Assembly: GCA_035222895.1 (NCBI GenBank)
Contig: JAVYIG010000040.1
Span: 682,001-746,000, forward strand
Source of the DNA: Strongylocentrotus droebachiensis
Taxonomy: Eukaryota > Echinodermata > Echinoidea > Camarodonta > Strongylocentrotidae
Direction of reading: 5' to 3'
Length of the DNA stretch: 64,000 nt
The notes under the pieces were generated by a model. It saw nothing but the letters and a program-made list of their open reading frames with translations. It had not been told where the DNA came from and made no database searches. The translations under genes and the position numbers were made by a program. How positions within the stretch are numbered: position 1 is the stretch's first letter; the number at the start of each line of letters is the position of its first letter. Of the stretch, positions 1 to 11,300 are shown one piece after another.

Positions 1-3000
1 CACAAAATGGTCACTAGAATAAGCTTCCCCTCTCTCTTTTCTTCCAGACTATTATGACACGCTAAAGAAATGATTCTTCCCTCATTGGAAAGGGTGTCAG
101 GTTTACGTTATTGTGGTTGGGGGCAAGTTAGCAAACGCGATATCTGGGGTGGCGTTACAGAGGGAGATCTAGTCGGAGTGTGATTAGTACACGTATGGCG
201 TGTGTTCCACCCCAAGTCGGCCGGCTTTGAAGTGAATTCCCTTCTTGCAGGAGTAATAAGTGACAGAAGGCCGCGAGTCTTAGATGTATCAGAACGAGAT
301 TGGATAGAAGGGGGTGCGATGTGTATAAACTGCCACCCCCCCCATCTGACCGAAGTTCAAAGCCGTGCCGATGTAAAGTACTGCCCTCGGAACCTTACGA
401 TCAATCTAATTGAAACTGATATCCAGACGCGAACCCTGGTCCCTGCGTGTTAATCACTCCCCAAGAAAAGAGATCAACTTCAGTGAGACCTCGACAAGGT
501 TAACAAGAATTCAATCTATTTAATCACAAGTTCAATTAGATAAATGGATATTAATTGGTCGAACGCACAAGATTTATATCGCCCGTTTGTTATCTCCACT
601 CATCTAACAAAATCTTGCCTGTGGCAATCGACATGGCCGCATTTGCAAACACAATTCAAGTTTCCTTACCATTCAGTGTTCCTTATTTCATATTTCCTAT
701 TAAATATAAAAAAGTCAAGCTTTCTCTCAATTTGCTTCGAATCATTACATTTTGCTCTGTATTTATCTTGTCAAATCACCAATTTCCACAATGGATATAT
801 CATCTTTTTTAATTATCCGGTCCTAATATCACATCCAGATCTTTACCAAAAGTAATCAACTTTATTTTATTTTTATTTTCAAACAGAATATTGATAACAT
901 TAACTAATAATATTTCTGTTCTAATTTCATTTTTCTTAGTTGTCATAGAGTTGCCATAGAAACTGTGGATTGGGAAGTCATAAGCTCATAATGGACAACC
1001 TTTATTACTGTGTATTATACTGATGGGTAATATCTGAAAGGTTTCTCAACAAAATGTTAAAGGTCTTTACTTTCTCTTTTTTTTCAAACAGATTACACAA
1101 CCTCATCTTTCCTGACATATAAAACAATATCCTTACCGGTAATATCTTTGTTCATGCATAATTGATTAGGAAAGCTCACAAAATGGGATTTGTATAAACC
1201 ACAGCAGACAAATCTCTAATATGAGGGGGAAAAAGAAAAAAAAAGTGAAGTGAATATATGTAAACCGCCACAACTGTATCATAGCAACAGACACCAACAC
1301 AAGAGAAAAATGGAGCATTAAAAACCGTCTTTGATAGCAATATCTCCAACCACTTTTATTCCTTATTGCAACTGGACTGTGCTTGCATGCTAAGTGCTGC
1401 ATACAATGATAATACACAAGGAGTACAGAACTACATATACCTTAATCAGTAACAACACAAAGCAATGACTGAGCTCCTTACTTTAGAGTTAGCCTTGAAC
1501 GAGAGTTGCTACTCACTCTCTCTCTCTCTGCATCATCTAAACATGATATATCACAGCAAGTGATAGCTTATCAATATGCACAATAATTATCTAATTCAGT
1601 CTGTAGTAGACCAATATTACAAAACGTATTTCATGTACTGCTATTGACTCGAACACTCATTCTAGATTAACTGATTAGCTTTTCCCCCTGAACAAATGAA
1701 TATGTAAACATAAGTGTAAGGCAAAATAGTCATTATTGTATGAATGATAATGAATGTTGCAAAGTATGTGTACATTTTACTCATATATATTACATAAGAA
1801 ACAAATGGGGTTTACAGGCAACGTTCAGTAAAGAAGAAGTCATCATTACATTCATCGAGTATAAAAGTGTAATCCTATGCAAAGACAATTAACAAATTTG
1901 GACGATTTTAATGAGTGAAAATTTGCAGACAGACTTCTCGAAATATATCAATGTTTTCCTCGAGAAGATGTTACCCGAATCATAAGCACAGAAAGACAAA
2001 CGGTTTATTTTTATCCATTACATATTTCATATTTAACGTGACAAGAACTACCTAAACACAAGTGCTAACTAGCATTTTAAAGCTTTTACATTTACAATTC
2101 CTCATACACGGAGCTAATTATGATGTAATCATAAGCAGACTAATTATTAGTCTTCAGTTTCCTTGATATAAACTAATTAACAATGTTTGGGGAGGGACTA
2201 TGAGATGCGAGTTGGTGTTGCATATAATTAGCTCTCTGTCTTTGCCTAAACATCAATTCTGATGGCCCCGGTTCAAAACAAAGTCACATTTTTCATATGG
2301 TGACGTTAAAGGTTGGTGCACAAATGTAAAGATTCCAATTCAAATTGATGCATATCTGTAAAACCCAAATACACATGATTCACAAGGTAAAAGAATAGCT
2401 AGTGAAAAGAGCATGTCTTCTGAAACTTCTTCAACTCATGAAATGAACCATTGTATTCAATGTTTCATTCTATCTCCTTTAGATTTGGTAAAGTAATGTG
2501 GGAGAAGTAGTAAAAGTGGAGAGCTCAATACATTCTTTTTAGCCCAGAGAATTGATAAAACAATACCCATCCTTGATAGAAATGTCAGGCCCTCCTGATA
2601 ATTTGGAACCAAAGAAAGGCGATTTCCATAAATCATCATTGGTATTCAAATCAAGTTTCTCTGAGCAAAAAACAAAATGCATACATCAATGAGTTCTTAA
2701 AGTATTCATATTTTATATGCAATTTATGTTAAAGACCATATTTTCACCCCAACAATGTTTATTAAGATTAGTCATACATATATATACCCAATAGCCATAA
2801 TACAAACTTGACATCCAAGGAGTTTCCATTTTGTAATCTTTACCAAAACTGATGCTATACTGGGAAGCTTAATGTAAGAATGTCATCCCCCAAAAGTATT
2901 GGTGTTTAAAAGGAAAAACACTCACTTGACGTTACTGTACCTGTATGAACCCAATTACACCTGTTACTATATCACCAAAAAAGGGATACATACACACACA

Positions 3001-5699
3001 TTATCATGGCAAAAGGCACAGTTTGGTTGGACTTGTGTCTTCACGAAGGGCAGATCAAAGTTTTTAATCCTGGTTAACTTCCATCCGTAAGTTCTTTTTG
3101 ACACAACAGAATGAAATTTACATTGACAAAGAAACAAAATGACCCCCAAAACACACATGATAATGATGGTTTCTTTGCTACTAAAGAGGGTGAGAATATT
3201 CAAGCATCTACATGTTTAAATGGAAAAAGAAAATCTGTAACTATATGTAACCCTGTCAATTATTATATGAACATTTACACAAATGATGAAATAAAACAGA
3301 TTAACAAGAGTCTAGTACATGCATGACAAAGCAAGTCTACATGTAATCAAAACACATCGTAAATCAAATATTGAAGAAAAAAAATGATTTCTTGGGCATT
3401 TTATCTAGATATTCAAAAAATATAAATTGATCTCTCTCGATTCATCCTTGTAACAAATATGGGGGAAAATAACACATGGCAAGAACTATACTTATCTGTA
3501 AAGCGCTTTGAGAGGGCCTCCGGTCCTGAAAAGCGCTATATAAGAACGAGCTATTATTATTATTATTATACAAAATATTGACTGACATATTTCCATGTTA
3601 ATGTTCGCTCATCAAAGAGATGTTAATTTTTCGATCATACCATATACACAACCTGCATACAAAATGACAGAATGGTTAATAAACTAGAGTGATTTTGAAT
3701 TCAAAGAATGAATTGTCACAAATTATAATGTACCAGGCAGTACTTTCAATATACCAGTTAGTTCACATTTCTAGTCGATAACTAAGTTATCTATTGTAAA
3801 CTTATTATTTGATCATATATAATGTTCGATATATCAACTACCAAGAATAAAAACAAAAACCCAAAATGCCTAAATTTTGCCCAATACTTTCAAAACATCA
3901 AGTTTGGTCATAGATGGTTAATAAGTTTGGCATGGAATAGAATATACAATATCAAGATAATGATGGGGAGTGTTAAACTTTGATTATTTATTCAATTACT
4001 ACTACGTTGCATCTGTTCATAATCTAACCCTCAGCTATGCTCACTATTTTAAAGCAGTTTTTAACTAAAAATAAATAGCTTTTCATTTGTTATTGTTGCA
4101 CATTTAGGTGAATACATTTTCAGCAATTTACATTTAACAAATGTACAACCATAAACATCTATGTGCTTGCTCTCTCTCTCTCTCTTTCACTATCTTTCTC
4201 TTTCTTGCTCTCACCACACTACACGTGCTGACATTTATTGTCAGCTTATATCACATTTTTCTCCCATCAACAAATATAGAGTATATTATATACAATTTTT
4301 TTATATGATATGCACCTATATCAAAGATGAATTTATGTCCACTTATTTAAATACCAGGCAAAACAAATTTAATATTAATATCTATACATATATTTCCCAA
4401 CACAAGGTTTGTTATATTATTTTGCTATTATTTTTTTTCTTCACAGAAACAAAGGATAAATCTGCTAAAAGCCAGAGCCGTGTACATAAAGACTATAATG
4501 GTTAGATCTAATCCTTTTTGTTTTCTTACAAGAAATTCTGTGGCTATTCGTAAAGTCTGAGCCAACTGCACAAAATTGAATTTAAAGTTCATCTTAACAT
4601 CTTATGTTGCGTATATCTATCAATAATATGAGACAGCTCAGAGTACATGGCAAGTTATCATTCTTTAAATTCAAAATTCTAAGGTGATATTGAAACACAC
4701 ATGTATGAGAAACATATTCAGATTAATATGTTTTACTTGAAAATATTTGGTTTTAGTGATAAGCAAAATGGATCTGTTTTAGTCCCATAAATAGTCAGAT
4801 AATAGTGAGATTCTATACCTAATAAATTGTAGATATGCGTTATCTTTACTACCATGTTCTATTTATAACATGCCAATAGCTGGCAAAACATGACCTCGAA
4901 GTAAGACATTGAATCAAATCATTGTATAAAATGAATCACATATACTAATACTCCAAATGACATGTCTTAAAACTTTTACATTTATACCATAAATATATAA
5001 CATCAAACCAAATCCTATTCAGAAAAGGCACAAAATAATATAAATTGTACAACTGATGAAAGAGTTAATGAATTAAAATCAAAACATTTCCTTGGCTGTA
5101 TTTTGGAACATTGTACAAATTCCATGTCAAGTACAAAGTAGAAAACAGTTTGTTAATCAAAACATCAAAACAAAAAGTACTTCACCAAAGTAAGAAATTA
5201 ATCTTTCAAAAGTACCAGGCAATTCAATATCTTTTACCATTTAATGTATTATATACACAGTTTCACTTTTCTTCAAAGAAAAATGTAATAAAAAAGGTTC
5301 TTTTAAAGTAAAGCTTTTCAACAAAAATTATCTTTAAATGGCATTCATCAACTGATTTAATACCAGCACTGTTATAAACTGTTATCAATTGTACTTTATT
5401 CTTCCATCCTTTTCCACATCTTTAATCTGAACAACACTGAGTTTTTGTGTTTTTCCAAACTTTCTTCCACTCTCGCTCTCTTACTCCTGCACTTCTTTTG
5501 ATGCATTTCATCATCAATTTCTCTGGTCTTGCGATCATCTGGCTTGTTAGTACCTTTGAAGATAGTGAACCATCACGCACAGAGAAAGCTCACTTTCTTC
5601 CCCTGCATACATATATATATACGTGTGCCTATCTTTCTTCGTTCATATATTTCACATCACTCTCTTTTCTACCAAAGCCATAGGCCGAGCTGATGCTAC
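1..5699. other. Region 3' of EHBP1, no gene recognised
   Basis: AT-rich DNA with only short open frames that lack family signatures. The first 450 bases are less AT-rich, but I recognise no product there. A dispersed repeat (3499-3570) and a CT run near 4171 are the only distinct elements seen. Confidence 0.65.
3499..3570. repeat. Dispersed AAGCGCTnTATAA...ATTATTATT repeat
   Basis: AAAGCGCTTTGAGAGGGCCT then AAAAGCGCTATATAAGAAC followed by an ATT run. A diverged relative lies at about 7760-7830 (GAGCGCTGAAAA, GAAGCGCTATACGAC). It resembles a tail sequence common in marine invertebrate genomes. Confidence 0.6.
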
Positions 5700-5711
5700 T
5701 ATGCTTGAGCC

Positions 5712-6060
5712 TCATTCACACGCAGCATAGTAAACTGCCTCAAACATCCATCGCAGCAAAATAAAACATCACATTAACAATGCCCCTCACATTTCTACAT
5801 CTTAACTCGCTGACACTAAGCAATCGGATTCTCGTACATCCTATCGGCTTAACACAAGAGTCGACCAGTTTCAGTAGGCAATGTGTTAACAGATAAGCAA
5901 GTATTCTTAGGGGTCTGTATCGCAGGCAGATACTCTTTCTCTCACCCTCACTTGCCATTCATTTCCATGTAAAGCAGTTTTTATTTTGCCGCGATTGTTT
6001 ATTGCATCACGTGTGAACATGCCTTTAAGCGGCGATGGATTACTATGTCACGTGTGAACA
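5712..6060. repeat. Imperfect inverted repeat in EHBP1 3' UTR
   Basis: Left TTCACACGCAGCATAGTA (about 5715-5732) pairs imperfectly with TACTATGTCACGTGTGAA (6041-6058). TCACGTGTGAACA also recurs at 6007-6019 and 6048-6060. Possibly a degraded MITE. Confidence 0.5.
5980..6003 (-). terminator. Candidate polyadenylation signals (two AATAAA)
   Basis: Two AATAAA hexamers on the minus strand at 6003-5998 and 5985-5980. Position just past the EHBP1 stop fits a proximal poly(A) site, but AATAAA is common in AT-rich DNA and no transcript end is visible from sequence. Confidence 0.35.
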
Positions 6061-6091
6061 GACGTCTGACACATTGACTGGTTTGTTTTCC

Positions 6092-6188
6092 TCACTGAAT
6101 ACTACACTTCTCGTCCCTCGCCCCTGCTCCTCCTTTGTTGCGTCTTCTCATCAGGGCATTCTCCAAGTATTCCGCTTCCTCCTCAGCC
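6092..6188 (-). CDS. EHBP1: EHBP1 coding exon 20 (C-terminus with CaaX box, stop)
   Basis: Residues 1070-1101: [20 protein letters not shown] then [11 protein letters not shown] and TGA at 6094-6092. The final CSIQ is a CaaX motif with X = Gln, typical of farnesylation, and corresponds to the C-terminal CVLQ of human EHBP1. Acceptor CTACACAG. Confidence 0.94.
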
Positions 6189-8293
6189 CTGTGTAGAGAA
6201 AAGATAGTATTCAAGAGTGAAGAAGATTAATGTGGAAAACATTCAATGAATGCTTTCTTTCAATCCTAACATGTGGCTTCACTTGTAAAAAACATGTTGG
6301 AATTTTTGTTGTTGTAAAATTGAGATTAATCATGTAGTGAGTCACAAGAAATATTTGACATCTTGTTTTTCTTGAGTCATCTAAGTGGGTTGTAAAATGC
6401 ATTTGAATAATATGCTGTTTACCTACTAGCAAATATATACCAAAAAGAGAAGATTTAATGTGATGATTGTTTGGGTTTTCTTGTTGTCTGTGACTGAGCC
6501 CCCCCCCCCTAAAAAAATAAAGTTGTATATATGAGATCAATATTTAAGGGATGAACTAATAATTTTATTACAGTCAAAACATACACATCATAATAAATGG
6601 ATCCCTACTAAACTTACGATGACATATGAGCAGGTATTTCTCTAGATATCATCTTTCTTTGGTGCAATTACATAAAAATTTAAAAAAAGGGAGCGACAAA
6701 AAAGGACTCATGGTCTCACAACAGGAGTTGTATAAATATTCTATTTAATGATGATTAGGAATTTTTCCACTCTTCTTACTCAAAAAAATTCTGAATATAT
6801 ATATATAGTTTTTTTTTAAATTAACAATATTTCTGAGGAAACAATAGTTTGAATAAACAATATTCTGAATATAGAAAATTTTCGAACAAACAATACTTCT
6901 GAACATAATATATTTCTTCATGCCGTTTTATATATATATAATATTGCCCAATCAAGCACTGAGGATAATAAGACATCTCAAGAGTATTTCTAATTCAATC
7001 TATCAAGTCAAGCAAAAGATTCTGGACTGCATCCATCCACTTACTCTCGTTCCTGCGCATCGAGCTCCATCACCAGTTCATCCCTTTTGTTGACAAGGAT
7101 CACCAGGTCTTCCAGCAGGAAAGCCTCCCTTTGTCTCTCCTCCTCCGTCTTCTGCCAATCTGTCCATCACGAAAGAGAGAGAGAGAGAGAGAGATACACA
7201 GAGAGACGGAGAGGAGAAAAGAGAGACAGAGAGACAGAGAGAGAGAGACAGAGAGAGACAGAGAGGAGAAAAGAGAGAGAGAGAGAGAGAGAGAGGAGAG
7301 GAGAGGAGAGGAGAGGAGAGGAGAGGAGAGGAGAGGAGAGAGAGAGAGAGAAGGGTATTAATTTTTTTGTTTTGCAGATAAAGTGATTTGTATAATGACA
7401 TGTGTATCTGAATTTCTGAACAATAAATAAATACTGTAACTTGAAGGAATGCTTACAACTTGTATTTTATTATTGAGATGTTTCTGACACTGTGAACGGA
7501 GTTGAAGCTGATGATGGTCACAAAAATTACGCTGCTGATGGTGGAGATTAGGGTAAAATTATTGTTGAAAATAATTGAATGATGGTGGCCATGATAGTGA
7601 TAGTGACATGGTATATGATGTCCATGATGATGAAGATGATTGTGAAACAGTTGGCATGTTTGCGCTTGTAAAATAGTGCCTGGAATGGCTGGAATACTCC
7701 CCAGGGAGCAGAGCATGTGCACTATCATGTGCAGATTAGCGACTGAATCTGATGACTGGGGTAATAATAATTACAATGTGGAGCGCTGAAAAACATAGTA
7801 TGAAGCGCTATACGACTGGGCCTATTATGTTTATATTTGATGCTTACCTTCTATCTCCATCATCTTTCTGAGTTCTTGATTCAGCATTTCATATCTTCTC
7901 TCAAGATCATGTTCCTTCTCCCTATCATGTGCAGAAGAAAGAGAAAGGAATGAATCATGTCAAATTATTATCCTGGTAAACCACAAAGGTAACATATACA
8001 TGTATTCTAATAGATTTGTTGAATGGTCATTATTATAGAAATGAGGATGAGCTGTATTCAGGGATGCCAGTTAGAATTGATCAGAGGGCCTGAAACTCAC
8101 CTAGAATTAGCTATTTTGTACACAAAAAATCCTTAACTATTGTCTGAAAATAACTGGCCAGGGCCTGAATTCAGGCTATTGCCTGAAAACTGGCATCCCT
8201 GTGTATTGCATTATACACTTTGACCAATATATACCCTGACAACCCCAAAATCAGAAACTTAAAGAGATACGTGTATCTTTGATATTGCAAGAG

Positions 8294-8333
<40 letters not shown>

Positions 8334-11300
8334 TTTGCAAACAATATGTCATTGATATAAATGTTGACAGTCATTAAATAAATTCAACCTCTTCTCTTAA
8401 ACATAAGAAAACATAAGCTGTAAAGTGTAGAGTTGCTAAAAAAAGACTAAAAAACAACAAACAGATCTGACTTATGATTCTTGCAATTACTATACTTGAG
8501 TTAACACAAATGATTTTTGTGCGATTTCCAATAACAAGCATAATGAAGCGAGCGAGGACACAATCAACTCACATGACATTGAGCTGTTCTTGGCGTCTGA
8601 TCAGAGCATTCTTCTTGTTAACCAATTCAAACCACTCCTGCATTAAAGCAGCTTCATCATCCGTACCTATGAGAAAGAGAAAATAATAGAGACAATACTG
8701 ATAATAATAGTGATAATAGTAATTAGTGTTCATATTATCACCCTACTGACTGGCTTACAAGGAGGATATGTGACTACTGGTATATTGCATAAGAACATTC
8801 AATATGACTGTAGATGATCATAATTTTGGTATTATAGTGTTATACAACTTTTAAAAAAAATGAGCCAATCCATTATCACCAGTCGACAGAGGATAGACAT
8901 TGAATAATATATTACAGACTAACTGGTACAACATGCATGTCAAAGGGCGATGGATGAATATCAAGTCGTACAGTGCAAATATCCACAGCTCTAGATAAAG
9001 TAATAAATGGACAGTTTTCAATTTGGTTTTCTAAGTTTTACACATTCTGTTATCCTGGGGATCTATTTTCAGGCCCAAAATGTAGACCCCAAAAAGGCAA
9101 CACAGGTAGGTCTAAATGAAAGCCATATCTACAGTTCTATGTCAAGCTTTCACAAATACTGTATTATGAAACCAAGTTTTCAGGGTTGTTTGATATAAGT
9201 TTTCCATAGTGAGCAATTACAGAAGTCTATTTTCAGCAGAAGTGAAAACAAGAGAGACAATTTATATAGTCCACAAATCCACAATTCTATATCAAGCTCA
9301 CACAAATATAATAACAATGTTTTAAGGTTGTTTTATAAGTTTTTCATACTGAGCAATTATCAGTATAGATCCTCTAATTACAGGCCCACATGAAGTTAAG
9401 AAATACAATGAATATACGGTAGTCCAACTGAAAGCCATATCAATAAATTTGTGTCAAACTTTAATAAATATCAGTGTTTTCAATGTTGTTTTATAAGTAT
9501 TCCATAAAGAGTAGTCATAGAAGTCTATTTTCTGGCCCATACAAAGACAGACAAGAATATGTAGTCCAAATGGGAACCATGGAAATGATTTTCAATAAAT
9601 CAAAATTAATAAATGAATAAATGATACCAATGTTTTCAAAAATGTTTTCAAAGTTTTACAGAAGTTTTAACGATTACAGAAGTCTATTTTCAGTCCCATA
9701 TGAAGACAGAAAAGATGGAATTTCTATGTCATCCTCAAACAAACATAATACCATTGTTTTCAAAGTTGTTTTCAAAGTATACCACACTGAGCGGTCGTAG
9801 AAGTCTATTTTGAAGACCAAATAAGGCAAGATAGAAACCATAGATAGTCCAAATGAAAGTAAAATCCATAGCTCTTTGTCAAGCTTTAATGAAATATTAC
9901 AATAATTTGTCCACTCTTATTTTTTTTTGTATAAGTTTTCCATGTTTGCCACTTTGGGAGTCGGAAGGGCAAGGTATTCAGATCAAATACCAGCAATATC
10001 ATCGATGCCAGCTTCAACAAAGGCAGTCCATTTCACATGGTTTCTTAAATGGCTTCATCAGGATGCCAGTTAGAATTGATCAGAGGGCCTGAAAATCACC
10101 TAGAATTAGCTATTTGTACACAACAAAGCCTGAACAAAGTTGTTTTCAAAGTATACCACACTGAGCGGTCGTAGAAGTCTATTTTGAAGACCAAATAAGG
10201 CAAGATAGAAACCATAGATAGTCCAAATGAAAGTAAAATCCATAGCTCTTTGTCAAGCTTTAATGAAATATTACAATAATTTGTCCACTCTTATTTTTTT
10301 TGGTATAAGTTTTCCATGTTTGCCACTTTGGGAGTCGGAAGGGCAAGGTATTCAGATCAAATAACAGCAATATCATAGATGCCAGCTTCAACAAAGGCAG
10401 TCCATTTCACATGGTTTCTTAAATGGCTTCATCAGGATGCCAGTTAGAATTGATCAGAGGGCCTGAAAATCACCTAGAATTAGCTATTTGTACACAACAA
10501 AGCCTGAACCTAGGGTCTGAAAATAACTTGCCAGGGCCTGAATTAAACTTGCATCCTTGCTTCATAATCCATTTCCACTGGCACTGCGGAAACCACAGAC
10601 ACAGCATGCATGAGGTTTGTCAATTTCATGGGTGCAGATTGCAGCAGCATGTTTAAAAATATTATACCCATATTTTCAAGGTTGTTTTCAAAGTTTTTGA
10701 TATTGGTGCAATGGCCTATGAAAGATGCAAGAAAGGCGACAGAGACTAAAGTCACACAATGATGTTCTCAACTTTTGTTGGTAAGTTTCCAGAAAATATG
10801 TATGTCTATCTCATTTGGCATACCATACAAACCAGCAATATCCATTGAAGTTACCTTTTGGATGGCCTACTTTAAAGATAATAATGCCTTGCATAGCATT
10901 CTCTACATGTTGCCAGAGTATCTGCCTCCCCCCTCACCTGAAGGATATGTATCTAACATAAATATACAGGTAATTTTAGCTTCTCCTTTCTACATGGACA
11001 TTATTTTCTCAAGGCTGGAACATTTAACATAGTAATGAGCAATTTTAGTATGGTGACAAACATAAAGTTTTCTAAAAACATGTATTTTGTAAACCTTGTA
11101 TTGACATACATGTATTTTTTTCAAACAGATAACCTTTTCTGTTTTCATGACAGCTTAATAGGCTGGTCATAAAAACGGACCGTATAGGACATTATGTGAA
11201 GGTTCTTTTCATTTGTCCATTCTGACTTAAGAAACACTGTACTAACAGCCTTAAAGGCATCGCTTAACAATGTTAAATCTGAGATGGACGGCCCTACGTG

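Larger units (their letters stand above)
5700..6091 (-). other. EHBP1: Proximal 3' UTR of EHBP1 (end not determined)
   Basis: Sequence just past the stop codon. On the transcribed strand there are two AATAAA hexamers at 6003-5998 and 5985-5980, 90-110 nt after the stop, which could give a short 3' UTR. A longer 3' UTR running below 5700 cannot be excluded. An imperfect inverted repeat (5712-5734 with 6041-6060) brackets both hexamers. Confidence 0.45.
6189..8572 (-). other. EHBP1: EHBP1 introns 17, 18 and 19
   Basis: Intron 17 (8572-7922) holds a complete MITE (8059-8201) and a (GA)n run (8299-8328). Intron 18 (7847-7160) holds the GA-rich tract 7172-7351 and a dispersed 'gagcgctgaaaa' repeat at about 7760-7830. 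Intron 19 (7044-6189) holds a poly-C run (6500-6509) and AT-rich runs of short ATAT. Confidence 0.75.

Noticed and set aside
202..453. 83-codon frame near the window start
   Set aside because: No recognisable motif; residues look random although local composition is less AT-rich.
5447..5683. 78-codon hydrophobic frame 3' of EHBP1
   Set aside because: Hydrophobicity follows from T-rich DNA; no conserved motif.
7078..7401. Open frames of about 75-107 codons on both strands at the GA tract
   Set aside because: Dipeptide repeats (RE, SL) from a microsatellite. The part at 7078-7159 is exon 19 in another or extended frame.
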